A stretch of 61,134 nt of DNA from Thermobacillus xylanilyticus (GTDB lineage: Bacteria > Bacillota > Bacilli > Paenibacillales > Paenibacillaceae), in contig NZ_CAJRAY010000070.1 of assembly GCF_907165215.1 (NCBI RefSeq), positions 20,746 through 81,879 of the forward strand, read 5' to 3'. The notes below the pieces were generated by a model, which searched no databases, was not told the origin of the DNA, and saw only the letters and a program-made list of their open reading frames with translations. This document shows positions 9,239 to 17,327 of this stretch, piece after piece. The translations under genes were made by a program, and so were the position numbers. Each line of letters begins with the position of its first letter. The stretch's first letter is position 1.

Positions 9239-9279
9239 TGTCGAAAAATGTTGAACATCCCAGAAATCACGAATATTTT
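9239..9279 (+). promoter_or_regulatory. Sigma-A-like spo0A promoter with adjacent 0A box
   Basis: TGTCGAA at 9239-9245 is a perfect core 0A box for Spo0A~P. Six bases later TTGAAC (9251) and TATTTT (9274) form a 17-base-spaced sigma-A-type promoter. In B. subtilis spo0A has a vegetative promoter and a sigma-H promoter, with 0A boxes between them; this would be the vegetative one. Assignment is by motif only. Confidence 0.5.
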
Positions 9280-9338
9280 GGAATAAATTTTTATTATATT
9301 CATTGTCACAAAAAAAGTAAAGAAAAAATTTTTAACAT

Positions 9339-9366
9339 GAAGGAATTTCCTTTCCCATGTCGAAAC
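9339..9366 (+). promoter_or_regulatory. Sigma-H-like spo0A promoter with overlapping 0A box
   Basis: GAAGGAATT (9339-9347) matches the sigma-H -35 consensus (RnAGGAwWW), and GTCGAAAC (9359-9366) matches the -10 (RnnGAAWW) at 11-base spacing. TGTCGAA at 9358-9364 overlaps the -10 and is a perfect 0A box, so Spo0A~P could feed back on its own sporulation promoter. The spo0A start is 68 bases downstream. Confidence 0.65.
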
Positions 9367-9433
9367 GGTAATATATCGGGGAGGAACAGACCTTCCACAA
9401 GTGAATCCCATTCAAATAAGGAGGACTCACACC

Positions 9434-10243
9434 TTGCAAAGAATTGAAGTATTGCTGGCCGACGACAACCGTGAATTTACGAATCCGCTCTCCGAGTACA
9501 TCTCAGAACAGAGCGACATGACAGTCACGGGCGTAGCCTACAACGGCGAAGAAGTGCTTCGGCTGCTGGAGGAATCCCGCAAGGCGCCGGACGTCCTCAT
9601 CCTGGACATTATCATGCCGCATCTCGACGGCCTTGGCGTGCTTGAACGGCTGCGCGACATGGATCTCAATCCGATGCCGAAAATCATCATGCTTACGGCA
9701 TTCGGTCAGGAGAATATTACGCAGAAGGCGGTCCAGCTCGGTGCGTCTTACTACATACTGAAGCCGTTCGACATGGAAATATTGGCGAACCGGATCCGCC
9801 AGCTGGTGAGCAATCCCGTGCTGTCCCCGTCCGCAAGCTACGGCTCGGTGCTGCCGAAGTCGACCAACGTTGTGCCGATCGGCAAGAGCAAAAACCTCGA
9901 CGCCAACATTACGAGCATCATTCACGAAATCGGCGTGCCTGCCCATATCAAAGGCTATCAATACCTGCGCGAAGCGATCACGATGGTGTACAACAACATC
10001 GAAATTCTGGGCGCCATCACGAAGACACTCTATCCGGCGATCGCCGAGAAGTTCAAGACGACGCCGTCCCGCGTCGAACGCGCCATCCGGCACGCCATCG
10101 AAGTCGCCTGGACGCGCGGCAACATCGACTCGATCAGCCATCTGTTCGGCTACACGATCAACATCAGCAAGTCGAAGCCGACGAACAGCGAATTCATCGC
10201 GATGGTGGCCGACAAGCTGCGGATCGAGCACAAGGTATCGTAG
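9434..10243 (+). CDS. spo0A: Sporulation master regulator Spo0A
   Basis: A response regulator that, when phosphorylated by the phosphorelay, starts sporulation. The N-terminal receiver has the acidic pair ADDN (residues 10-11), the phospho-acceptor Asp58 in LILDIIMP, the switch threonine in MLTAFGQ and the lysine in LKPFD. The C-terminal DNA-binding domain has the conserved [15 protein letters not shown] and the recognition region [13 protein letters not shown]. The start is TTG 9434, with a perfect AAGGAGG nine bases upstream; it gives 269 residues, the family length. Preceded by spoIVB and followed by a terminator, it is monocistronic. Confidence 0.97.
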   Translation: MQRIEVLLADDNREFTNPLSEYISEQSDMTVTGVAYNGEEVLRLLEESRKAPDVLILDIIMPHLDGLGVLERLRDMDLNPMPKIIMLTAFGQENITQKAVQLGASYYILKPFDMEILANRIRQLVSNPVLSPSASYGSVLPKSTNVVPIGKSKNLDANITSIIHEIGVPAHIKGYQYLREAITMVYNNIEILGAITKTLYPAIAEKFKTTPSRVERAIRHAIEVAWTRGNIDSISHLFGYTINISKSKPTNSEFIAMVADKLRIEHKVS

Positions 10244-10268
10244 CGGCGGCTTGAGCGGCGGAGCCTCG

Positions 10269-10320
10269 AAACACCACGGGTTTTCGTTGGTCGCATGACC
10301 AATGGAGGCGTGGTGTTTTT
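10269..10320 (+). terminator. Terminator after spo0A
   Basis: AAACACCACG pairs with CGTGGTGTTT and is followed by TTTTGC. The loop itself contains a second palindrome, TTGGTC-GCAT-GACCAA. Confidence 0.88.
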
Positions 10321-10372
10321 GCTTTCAAGGCGGCATGACGAAAGAAGGAGGGAGACGCGATCGCGGCACGGG

Positions 10373-11257
10373 ATGGGGAGCCTTTTTCCGGGAATGCAGC
10401 GTAATGTCCTGGCGGCGGGCAGGCGGCATACCGTCAGTCTGAGGAAGGACGGCACGGTCGTCGCGGCCGGCGACAACCGTCTCGGCCAATGCAAGGTGGA
10501 AAACTGGCGCGGGATCGTGTCGGTTGCAGCGGGCAATGTCCATATGGCGCCGAATACGGGCAACGCGCATACCGTCGGGCTTCGCGAGGACGGAACGGTT
10601 GTCGCAACGGGCTGGAACCGGTACGGCCAATGCGCGGTTGACGGCTGGAGCGGCATCGTTGCCATCGCGGCGGGTTGGTGCCGGACCGTAGGGCTGCCCG
10701 CGGATGGAACGGTGGCCGCGGCAGGACGGAATCTTGAAGGGGAATGCGATACGGACGGATGGCGGGATATCGCGGCTGTTGCGGCAGGCGACTGGCACAC
10801 GGTCGGCTTGCGCGCAGACGGCACGGTCGCCAGGACGGGAAACAACCGGCATCGTCAGTGCCAGGTGGACGATTGGCGCGATATTGTGGCGATTTCGGCA
10901 GGTTATTTGCATACGGTAGGGCTGAGATCAGACGGCACGGTGGTCGCTGCCGGCAACAACCAGGCCGGCCAGTGCGAGGTAGGAGGCTGGCGGGACATCG
11001 TTGCGGTCGCGGCGGGCAGCCTGCATACCGACGGCCTGCGCGCTGACGGCACGGTCGTCGCCGCGGGGCACAATGCGTTCGGCCAATGCGAGGTGCGGGG
11101 CTGGCGGGACATTGTCGCCATAGCGGCGGGCTGCGTCCATACCGTCGGGCTGTGCGCGAATGGCACAGTCGTCGCCATCGGGGACAACACGTTCGGTCAA
11201 TGCGAGGTCAGCGGGTGGCGCGGCATCCGGTTGCCGGATCTCGCTTGCGGTACGTGA
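10373..11257 (+). CDS. RCC1-repeat (beta-propeller) protein
   Basis: About 294 residues made almost entirely of seven repeats of ~38-47 residues, each with a motif like HTVGLRADGTVVAAGxNxxGQCEV followed by GWRDIVAVAAG. Seven repeats suggest a closed seven-bladed propeller of the RCC1/BNR type. Each blade keeps a cysteine in the (Q/E)C position (QCKV, QCAV, ECDT, QCQV, then QCEV three times). There is no clear signal peptide and no catalytic motif, so it is probably a binding or scaffold protein. The start is uncertain: AAGGAGG at 10344 is ~21 bases before ATG 10373, and ATG 10394 is an alternative. The neighbours (spo0A, unknown exported protein) give no functional hint. Confidence 0.75.
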   Translation: MGSLFPGMQRNVLAAGRRHTVSLRKDGTVVAAGDNRLGQCKVENWRGIVSVAAGNVHMAPNTGNAHTVGLREDGTVVATGWNRYGQCAVDGWSGIVAIAAGWCRTVGLPADGTVAAAGRNLEGECDTDGWRDIAAVAAGDWHTVGLRADGTVARTGNNRHRQCQVDDWRDIVAISAGYLHTVGLRSDGTVVAAGNNQAGQCEVGGWRDIVAVAAGSLHTDGLRADGTVVAAGHNAFGQCEVRGWRDIVAIAAGCVHTVGLCANGTVVAIGDNTFGQCEVSGWRGIRLPDLACGT

Positions 11258-11344
11258 GGCCGTTGCTGCAGCCCGCAAATATGCAACCTTCTCCGCGCAG
11301 ACCTCGTCTGATTCAAGTGAGGATCGGAAACGAGGTTTTGAGAC

Positions 11345-11851
11345 GTGAGACGAATTGCGATCTATATCATCGCCGCGCTGGTCGTGCTGATCGCCATACC
11401 CGTCGTGGCGTCACTTGGCGAATACACACGGGCCAAAACGGCACTCCACGACGACAGCCGGTTCATCCGCGAGCTTTCGGTGATCGCGCTGACTGCGGAT
11501 GCGTTCGGGATGGCGGAGGTAACGGATTTCGATTGGGATACCTTGTACATCTTCGGTCCATACACGACCTGGCGTGAGATGGAGGAGCAGGTCGGGAGAG
11601 CCTGGTACGAATCCTATGCCGATTACCTGATCCGCCGCACGCCGATCGGCCGGCACCCGGTCGACGACGACTCTCTCCAGAAACTTGTGTTCGCCCTGGA
11701 CGGGCGCGTCGTGCTGGATGCAACGGTCCGTCGAAGTATCATCGATTTCACGAAACTGGACAAAACCAGGCTCAGCAGCGAAGAAGCGTTCTTTGATCTG
11801 CAGCGCCAAAACAGGTGGACGACAGCGCTACGGCGCAAGACTCCCGCATAG
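11345..11851 (+). CDS. Uncharacterised membrane-anchored or exported protein
   Basis: A 168-residue protein starting at GTG 11345 with GAGG nine bases upstream. Residues ~4-24 (IAIYIIAALVVLIAIPVVASL) form a single N-terminal hydrophobic segment without a lipobox, so it is an anchor or uncleaved signal. The rest is hydrophilic and includes FDWDTLYIFGPYT near residue 63, a phrase also seen in other small secreted Firmicute proteins of unknown role. I recognise no catalytic motif. It is separated from the RCC1 gene by 87 bases and convergent with the DUF2627 gene. Confidence 0.65.
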   Translation: MRRIAIYIIAALVVLIAIPVVASLGEYTRAKTALHDDSRFIRELSVIALTADAFGMAEVTDFDWDTLYIFGPYTTWREMEEQVGRAWYESYADYLIRRTPIGRHPVDDDSLQKLVFALDGRVVLDATVRRSIIDFTKLDKTRLSSEEAFFDLQRQNRWTTALRRKTPA

Positions 11852-11860
11852 AAGAGACAA

Positions 11861-11895
11861 ACGCCGCATCGGGATGCAAGCCCGGATGCGGCGTT
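11861..11895. terminator. Bidirectional terminator between convergent genes
   Basis: ACGCCGCATCGGG pairs with CCCGGATGCGGCGT with one bulged base. It lies between the stops of two convergent genes. On the minus strand it is followed by TTTGTCTCTT; on the plus strand the T content is poor, so it mainly serves the minus-strand gene. Confidence 0.6.
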
Positions 11896-11899
11896 ACTG

Positions 11900-12214
11900 T
11901 CATGTTTGCTCGTTGTCCGGCAGCCGGACAGGCTTCGGCGGTCGGGGACGCTTCTTCCGGAAGCGCGGCGCGACATAGTTGCGCTTCCGGTCGCGGAAGA
12001 AAATCCAGCCGCCGATGAAGCCGACGCCGCCAAGGAACAGGATGAGGCCGATAATAAACCGAAGCCAGTTGAAGACCGGAGCCGGGTCGTCGGGCCCGAA
12101 GGCAGCGAAATAATCGAACAGCGTGTTTTTAATCTGCAGAAAGCCGTAAGCCGCCCCGATGCCGGGAATGACAAGCAGCAGCACGGCGAGAAAACGCGAG
12201 AGCACCAATCTCAT
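11900..12214 (-). CDS. yqzF: DUF2627 membrane protein (YqzF-like)
   Basis: A 104-residue protein with two membrane helices: residues ~4-24 (LVLSRFLAVLLLVIPGIGA) and ~50-75 (LRFIIGLILFLGGVGFIGGWIFF), followed by HRDRKRN-like FRDRKRN and a basic, proline-rich tail. This pattern is that of the Bacillus YqzF/DUF2627 family, of unknown function. The start at 12214 aligns with the family; a GTG further upstream adds 16 unmatched residues. In B. subtilis yqzF also lies near the bkd genes, which agrees with this position beside lpdA. Confidence 0.8.
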   Translation of the reverse strand: MRLVLSRFLAVLLLVIPGIGAAYGFLQIKNTLFDYFAAFGPDDPAPVFNWLRFIIGLILFLGGVGFIGGWIFFRDRKRNYVAPRFRKKRPRPPKPVRLPDNEQT

Positions 12215-12262
12215 GTTTTTACCATCCTTCCGTTGTCCAGCGTGCGACGCAAATCCCAGCAC

Positions 12263-12268
12263 ATTATA
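12263..12268 (-). promoter_or_regulatory. Probable -10 element for the DUF2627 gene
   Basis: Read on the minus strand this is a perfect TATAAT, 48 bases before the start. The hexamer 17 bases upstream is GCGAAT, a poor -35. Confidence 0.35.
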
Positions 12269-12387
12269 TCATACCGCGAAAGCGTATTCGCTGTCCAACG
12301 CGGGGACAGGTCTGTTATATGACGCGCGGGAAAGGTAAAATAGTAGAGTACGGATCAACACCCAAGACCGGGAAGAGGAGAATGCAC

Positions 12388-13812
12388 ATGACGATACATG
12401 CGGACGTTGCGGTACTCGGCGGAGGACCCGGCGGTTATACAGCCGCAATCCGGGCCGCCCAGCTCGGCAAGAAAGCGGTCATTATCGAGCAGGACCGGCT
12501 TGGCGGCGTCTGTTTGAACCGGGGCTGCATTCCGAGCAAGTCGCTGCTGCGCAGCGCGGAAGTGTTCCATACGGTGAAGGAAGCCGCCCGCTACGGCATT
12601 GCGGTCCAGGGCGAGCCGGAGCTGCGCTACGACGCTGTCCTGGAGCGGAAGCGCGCCGCCGTCGAGCAGCTTTACCGCGGACTCACGTCGCTCATGAAAA
12701 AGCACAACATCGAGGTTATCCACGGGAAGGGGAGAATCATCGGGCCGTCGATCTTCTCGCCGCGCAGCGGTTCGGTCGCGGTCGAGCTGGAGAACGGCGA
12801 GATGGAGACGGTCGTGCCGCAGCAGCTGATCATCGCGACCGGTTCGCGTCCGCGCGAGCTGCCGGGACTGAAGTTTGACGGCATCCGGGTGCTGAGCAGC
12901 GATGACGCGCTGAACATGGAGACGCTGCCGCGCGATATGCTGATCGTCGGGGGCGGCGTCATCGGTATCGAATGGGCGTCGATGCTGAACGACTTCGGCG
13001 TGGCCGTGACGCTGGTCGAAGCGGCATCGCGCCTGCTGCCGGGGGAAGACGCCGACGTGTCCGCCGAGATGGAGCGGCTGCTCCGCAGACGCGGCGTCCG
13101 CGTGATCACTTCGGCGAAGCTGCTCACCGACACGTTCGAGCGGAAAGACGACGGCGTGGCGGTCAAGATCGAAACCGGCGAGGGGGCGGTCGCGCTGTCC
13201 GCCGAGCGGATGCTCGTCGCCATCGGACGGACGGCGAACGTCGACGGGATCGGCCTGGAAGCGACCGATGTGGCGGTCAAGGACGGCTTTATCGCCGTCA
13301 ACGCGTCGTACCAGACGGCCGAACCGCACATCTATGCGGTCGGCGACGTCATCGGCGGCGTGCAGCTTGCGCACGCGGCGGCGCGCGAAGGGGTGATCGC
13401 GGCCGAACATATCGCCGGCCTCAAAACTGAGCCGCTTCAGCCGCACCGCATTCCGCGCTGCATCTACTCGCGGCCGGAAGTGGCCTCCATCGGCTTGACG
13501 GAGAGCCAGGCGCTGTCCCGCGGCCATGACGTGAAGACGAGCCGGATTCCGTTCCGGGCGAGCGGCAAGGCGATCGTGCTCGGCGAGACGGACGGCTTCG
13601 TGAAAGTGATCGCCGAACGGAAGACCGGCGACATCCTCGGCGTCCACATGATCGGACCGCATGTGACGGAACTGCTGTCCGAGGCGGGCCTCGCGGATCT
13701 TCTGAACGCTTCGGTATGGGAAGCCGGCCAGCTCGTTCATCCGCACCCTTCGCTGTCGGAAATGCTCGGCGAGGCGATGCTGGCGATCGACGGCGTGTCC
13801 TTGTCGTTCTGA
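12388..13812 (+). CDS. lpdA: Dihydrolipoamide dehydrogenase (E3)
   Basis: FAD flavoprotein that reoxidises dihydrolipoyl groups of 2-oxoacid dehydrogenases with NAD. The FAD-binding GGGPGG is at residues ~11-16, the redox disulfide CLNRGC at Cys42/Cys47, the NAD-binding GGGVIGIEWAS in the middle, and the C-terminal His-Glu pair of the dimer interface in HPHPSLSEM. Length 474 is normal. ATG 12388 has GAGGAG seven bases upstream; two earlier in-frame starts lack a well-spaced site. It lies upstream of the bkd E1-E2 genes but is separated from them by their own promoter. Confidence 0.94.
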   Translation: MTIHADVAVLGGGPGGYTAAIRAAQLGKKAVIIEQDRLGGVCLNRGCIPSKSLLRSAEVFHTVKEAARYGIAVQGEPELRYDAVLERKRAAVEQLYRGLTSLMKKHNIEVIHGKGRIIGPSIFSPRSGSVAVELENGEMETVVPQQLIIATGSRPRELPGLKFDGIRVLSSDDALNMETLPRDMLIVGGGVIGIEWASMLNDFGVAVTLVEAASRLLPGEDADVSAEMERLLRRRGVRVITSAKLLTDTFERKDDGVAVKIETGEGAVALSAERMLVAIGRTANVDGIGLEATDVAVKDGFIAVNASYQTAEPHIYAVGDVIGGVQLAHAAAREGVIAAEHIAGLKTEPLQPHRIPRCIYSRPEVASIGLTESQALSRGHDVKTSRIPFRASGKAIVLGETDGFVKVIAERKTGDILGVHMIGPHVTELLSEAGLADLLNASVWEAGQLVHPHPSLSEMLGEAMLAIDGVSLSF

Positions 13813-13861
13813 CTCGAAGGTTCGGGGCGATCGGTTCATTTCTTTTTCCGGCAAAACAGGG

Positions 13862-13867
13862 TATAAT
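13862..13867 (+). promoter_or_regulatory. Promoter -10 element of the bkdAA-bkdAB-bkdB-lipB unit
   Basis: A perfect TATAAT 84 bases before bkdAA. The -35 region (about TTTCTT at 13839) is weak. Transcription would begin near 13874, just before the palindrome at 13883. Thus E1, E2 and lipB can be expressed separately from lpdA. Confidence 0.5.
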
Positions 13868-13882
13868 GGATGCATCTTACCT

Positions 13883-13899
13883 TTAGTACCTGGTGTTAA
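13883..13899 (+). promoter_or_regulatory. FapR operator-like palindrome
   Basis: The 17-base site TTAGTACCTGGTGTTAA fits the FapR operator consensus as I remember it (TTAGTACCTRNTANYAA) at all but one specified position. FapR represses fatty-acid and phospholipid genes and is released by malonyl-CoA. The site begins about nine bases after the expected transcription start, a position that allows repression. Placing the branched-chain oxoacid dehydrogenase under FapR makes sense because it makes the acyl-CoA primers of iso and anteiso fatty acids. The site is seen; binding is inferred. Confidence 0.7.
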
Positions 13900-13951
13900 G
13901 AGCTGGCCTCGAACGGGCGGCTCTCTTGCAGCCGGGAGAAGGAGGCATTTT

Positions 13952-14977
13952 ATGGCCAATACCGGTACCAAGCGGACGTTCCGCCACCGCGAGGTCGGTC
14001 TTACGGACGACGAAGCGGTGCAGATGTACGCGACGATGCTGATGGCAAGACGATACGACGAGCGGGCACTGCTGCTTCAGCGGGCCGGCAAGATCAATTT
14101 TCACATCTCCGGAATCGGACAGGAAGCCGCGCAGGTGGCGGCCGCCTTCGCGCTGGATCGGGAGAACGACTGGTTTCTTCCCTACTACCGTGACTATGGC
14201 TTCGTGCTGGCGGTCGGCATGACGCTGCGCGAGCTGATGCTGTCCTTGTTCGCGAAGGAAGAAGATCCGAACAGCGCGGGCCGGCAGATGCCGGGCCACT
14301 TCGGCTGCAAACGGCTGCGCATCGTCACCGGATCGAGCCCGGTGACGACCCAGGTGCCGCACGCGGTCGGCATCGCATACGCGCTCAAACTGAAGCGGCA
14401 GCCCTATGTGTCGTTCGTGACGTTCGGCGAGGGCTCAAGCAACCAGGGCGATTTTCATGAGGGCTGCAACTTTGCGGGCGTGCACAAACTGCCGGTCATT
14501 TTCATGTGCGAGAACAACCAGTACGCCATTTCGGTGCCGATTTCGCGGCAGGTTGCCGGGCGGATCTGCGACCGGGCGGTCGGTTACGGGTTCCCCGGCG
14601 TCCGGGTTGACGGCAACGATCCGCTGGAAGTGTACAAGGTCGTCAAGGAAGCGCGCGAGCGCGCGGTCGCCGGCGAAGGCCCGACATTGATCGAGGCCGT
14701 GATGTACCGGCTGTCGCCGCACTCGACATCCGACAACGACCTGGCCTACCGGTCGAAGGAAGAAGTCGAGGAGCACCGGGCGAAGGACGGGCTGCCGCGC
14801 TATCGACAGTACCTGATTGACTGCGGGCTGTGGAACGAAGAGCTGGACCGTTCGCTCGACGCGAACATCCGCCAGATGCTCGACGAAGCGACCGAGTATG
14901 CGGACAAGGCGCCATACCCTTCTCCGGAATCGATCATGCACCACGTCTATGCCGGCGATGCGGAAGGAGGGCGGTAA
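13952..14977 (+). CDS. bkdAA: Branched-chain 2-oxoacid dehydrogenase E1 alpha
   Basis: The ThDP-binding alpha subunit that decarboxylates branched-chain 2-oxoacids. Visible features are YDERALLLQRAGKINFHISG near the start, the ThDP/metal motif FGEGSSNQGDFHEGCNFA (residues ~157-174) and the phosphorylation-loop-like YRLSPHSTSDND. Length (341) matches BkdAA of Bacillus. AAGGAGG precedes the ATG. The E1 beta gene follows after one base. The B. subtilis companions ptb, bcd and buk are absent here, which points to a biosynthetic rather than catabolic role. Confidence 0.93.
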   Translation: MANTGTKRTFRHREVGLTDDEAVQMYATMLMARRYDERALLLQRAGKINFHISGIGQEAAQVAAAFALDRENDWFLPYYRDYGFVLAVGMTLRELMLSLFAKEEDPNSAGRQMPGHFGCKRLRIVTGSSPVTTQVPHAVGIAYALKLKRQPYVSFVTFGEGSSNQGDFHEGCNFAGVHKLPVIFMCENNQYAISVPISRQVAGRICDRAVGYGFPGVRVDGNDPLEVYKVVKEARERAVAGEGPTLIEAVMYRLSPHSTSDNDLAYRSKEEVEEHRAKDGLPRYRQYLIDCGLWNEELDRSLDANIRQMLDEATEYADKAPYPSPESIMHHVYAGDAEGGR

Positions 14978-14978
14978 C

Positions 14979-15962
14979 ATGGCGGTCATGCATTACATCG
15001 ACGCGATCCGGCTGGCCATGGAAGAAGAAATGACTCGCGACGAGGATGTGTTTGTGCTCGGCGAGGACGTCGGCTATAAGGGCGGCGTCTTCACAACGAC
15101 GAAAGGACTGCTCGAGAAGTTCGGGCCGGAGCGGGTGCTGGACACGCCGCTTGCGGAGTCGGTGATCGCCGGCGCGGCGATCGGCGCCGCCATGTACGGC
15201 CTGAAGCCGATCGCCGAGATGCAGTATGCGGACTTTATTTTCCCTGCGACGAACCAGATCATCAGCGAAGCGGCGAAAATCCGCTACCGTTCGGCCAGCG
15301 ACTGGACGTGCCCGGTCGTCATCCGCGCCCCGATCGGCGGCGGCGTGTTCGGCGGCTTGTACCATTCGCAGAGCGTGGAATCGGTCTTCTTCGGCACGCC
15401 GGGCCTGAAAATCGTCGCACCGTACACCGCCTACGACGCGAAGGGGCTGCTCAAGGCTGCCGTCCGCGATCCGGACCCGGTGCTCTATTTCGAACACAAG
15501 AAATGTTACCGTCTCGTCTCCGGCGAAGTGCCGGAGGACGACTACATCGTGCCGATCGGCAAGGCGAACGTGCTGCGCGAAGGCGATGACATCACGGTGA
15601 TCGGATACAGCCTGCCGCTGCATTTCGCGATGCAGGCGGCCGAGGATCTGGAGGCGGAAGGCATCTCGTCCCACATTCTCGATCTCCGCACGCTGCAGCC
15701 GCTGGACAAGGAAGCGATCCTCGAAGCGGTCCGCCGCACGGGTAAAGTGCTCATCGTCCACGAAGACAACAAGACGGGCGGCGTCGGCGCCGAAGTGGCG
15801 GCGATCATCGCCGAGGAGCTGCTGTACGAGCTGGACGCGCCGATCATGCGGCTGTGCGGTCCGGACGTGCCGGCGATGCCGATTCATGCGCCGGGCGAGA
15901 AACATTTCATGCTGAATCGGGAGAAACTGCGGGATGCGATGCGGCAGTTGGCGCTTTATTGA
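14979..15962 (+). CDS. bkdAB: Branched-chain 2-oxoacid dehydrogenase E1 beta
   Basis: The beta subunit completing the E1 heterotetramer. It has the transketolase pyrimidine domain (VFVLGEDVGYKGGVF, then the conserved DTPLAESVIAGAAIGAA with the catalytic glutamate) and the C-terminal transketolase domain (LDLRTLQPLDKEAI, VHEDNKTGGVGAEVAA). Length 327 is the family norm. The start ATG 14979 follows AAGGAGG by nine bases and the bkdAA stop by one base, so the subunits are translationally linked. Confidence 0.94.
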   Translation: MAVMHYIDAIRLAMEEEMTRDEDVFVLGEDVGYKGGVFTTTKGLLEKFGPERVLDTPLAESVIAGAAIGAAMYGLKPIAEMQYADFIFPATNQIISEAAKIRYRSASDWTCPVVIRAPIGGGVFGGLYHSQSVESVFFGTPGLKIVAPYTAYDAKGLLKAAVRDPDPVLYFEHKKCYRLVSGEVPEDDYIVPIGKANVLREGDDITVIGYSLPLHFAMQAAEDLEAEGISSHILDLRTLQPLDKEAILEAVRRTGKVLIVHEDNKTGGVGAEVAAIIAEELLYELDAPIMRLCGPDVPAMPIHAPGEKHFMLNREKLRDAMRQLALY

Positions 15963-16006
15963 TGACCTTATGGTCCAATCCGGGATGGGAAGAAGGAGTT
16001 GAGAAC

Positions 16007-17317
16007 GTGAGAGAGGGTCTTCAGGAAATCGTCATGCCGCAGCTGGCGGAATCGCTGGTGTCGGCGACGATCGAGCGCTGGCTGAAGCAGCCGGGTGACC
16101 GGATCGACATGTACGAGCCGATCTGCGAGATCAACACGGACAAGGTGAACGCGGAGCTGCCGTCGACCGTCACCGGGAAACTGGTCAAAATATTGGCCGG
16201 CGAAGGCGAGACCGTGGACGTAGGCGCACCGATCTGTCTCGTCGAGACGGCGTCGGCCGGCGCTCCGGCAGAATCCGCGCCGGATTCGGGAGATGCGGCG
16301 CAGCCGCAGGCACGGCAGGCGGCCGCATCGGACGGGGATGAAGGCGCGGCGCCTATGAGCGGCCGCTATTCGCCGGCGGTGCAGCGCCTCGCCGCCGAAC
16401 ACGGCGTCAATCTGGCCGAGGTGCGGGGCACCGGGCTCGGCGGGCGCATTACCCGCAAGGACGTGTTGAACTACATCGAATCCGGCCGCGCATCCGGCAA
16501 ACCCGCGGACAGCCGTTCGGCCGATCCGGCGCGCCAGCCGGTCCGGTCCAGCGGCCTGCATCTGTCGGAAGAGCCGAAGCTGCCCGCGATCGAAGTCGAG
16601 GCGGCGGCGCCGGGCAGCGGCGAATACTTCATCGACGTGTCGCCGCTCCGCCATACGATCGCGACCCGGATGCGGCAGAGCGTCACGGAGATTCCGCACG
16701 CCTGGACGATGATCGAGGCGGACGTGACGAATCTTGTCGCGCTGCGCAACAAGCTGAAAGACGAGTTCATGAAGCGCGAAGGCATCAACCTGACATATCT
16801 CGCGTTCTTCCTGAAGGCGGTCATCAACGCGATCAAGGACTATCCGATCATGAATTCGGTGTGGGCCGTCGACAAAATCATCGTCAAGCGCGACATCAAC
16901 ATTTCGCTGGCCGTCGGCACGGAGGACGGCGTCTGGACGCCGGTCATCAAGAACGCCGACCAGAAGAACATCGCCGGGCTGGCCCGCGAGATCGACGACC
17001 TCGCGCGCAAGACGCGGGAAGGCCGGCTGTCGCTCAGCGACATGCAGGGCGGAACGTTCACGGTCAACAACACCGGCTCGTTCGGCTCGATTCTGTCGCA
17101 GCCGATTATCAACTACCCGCAGGCGGCGCTCATCACGTTCGAATCGATCGTCAAGAAACCGGTCGTCATCGGCGACATGATCGCGATCCGCTCGATGGTG
17201 AACCTGTGTCTTTCGCTTGACCACCGCATCCTCGACGGCGTCATCTGCGGACGGTTCCTGCAGCGGGTGAAAGAGAATCTCGAAAGCTACAGCATCGAGA
17301 CGACCACATTGTATTGA
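16007..17317 (+). CDS. bkdB: Branched-chain 2-oxoacid dehydrogenase E2 (dihydrolipoamide acyltransferase)
   Basis: The core acyltransferase. The lipoyl domain (residues ~5-82) has the lipoylated Lys46 in INTDKVNAE. An Ala/Pro-rich linker leads to the E3/E1-binding domain (~119-155, SPAVQRLAAEHGVNLAEVRGTG), then a second linker and the catalytic domain (~205-436) with DHRILDG near residue 405 carrying the active histidine. The start is GTG 16007 with AAGGAG eight bases upstream. lipB follows 10 bases later and supplies the octanoyl group needed on Lys46. Confidence 0.94.
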   Translation: MREGLQEIVMPQLAESLVSATIERWLKQPGDRIDMYEPICEINTDKVNAELPSTVTGKLVKILAGEGETVDVGAPICLVETASAGAPAESAPDSGDAAQPQARQAAASDGDEGAAPMSGRYSPAVQRLAAEHGVNLAEVRGTGLGGRITRKDVLNYIESGRASGKPADSRSADPARQPVRSSGLHLSEEPKLPAIEVEAAAPGSGEYFIDVSPLRHTIATRMRQSVTEIPHAWTMIEADVTNLVALRNKLKDEFMKREGINLTYLAFFLKAVINAIKDYPIMNSVWAVDKIIVKRDINISLAVGTEDGVWTPVIKNADQKNIAGLAREIDDLARKTREGRLSLSDMQGGTFTVNNTGSFGSILSQPIINYPQAALITFESIVKKPVVIGDMIAIRSMVNLCLSLDHRILDGVICGRFLQRVKENLESYSIETTTLY

Positions 17318-17327
17318 GAGGCTCGCC

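Noticed and set aside
10269..11344. CRISPR-like repeat array near spo0A
   Set aside because: The repeats are coding, vary in sequence and have lengths matching RCC1 blades.
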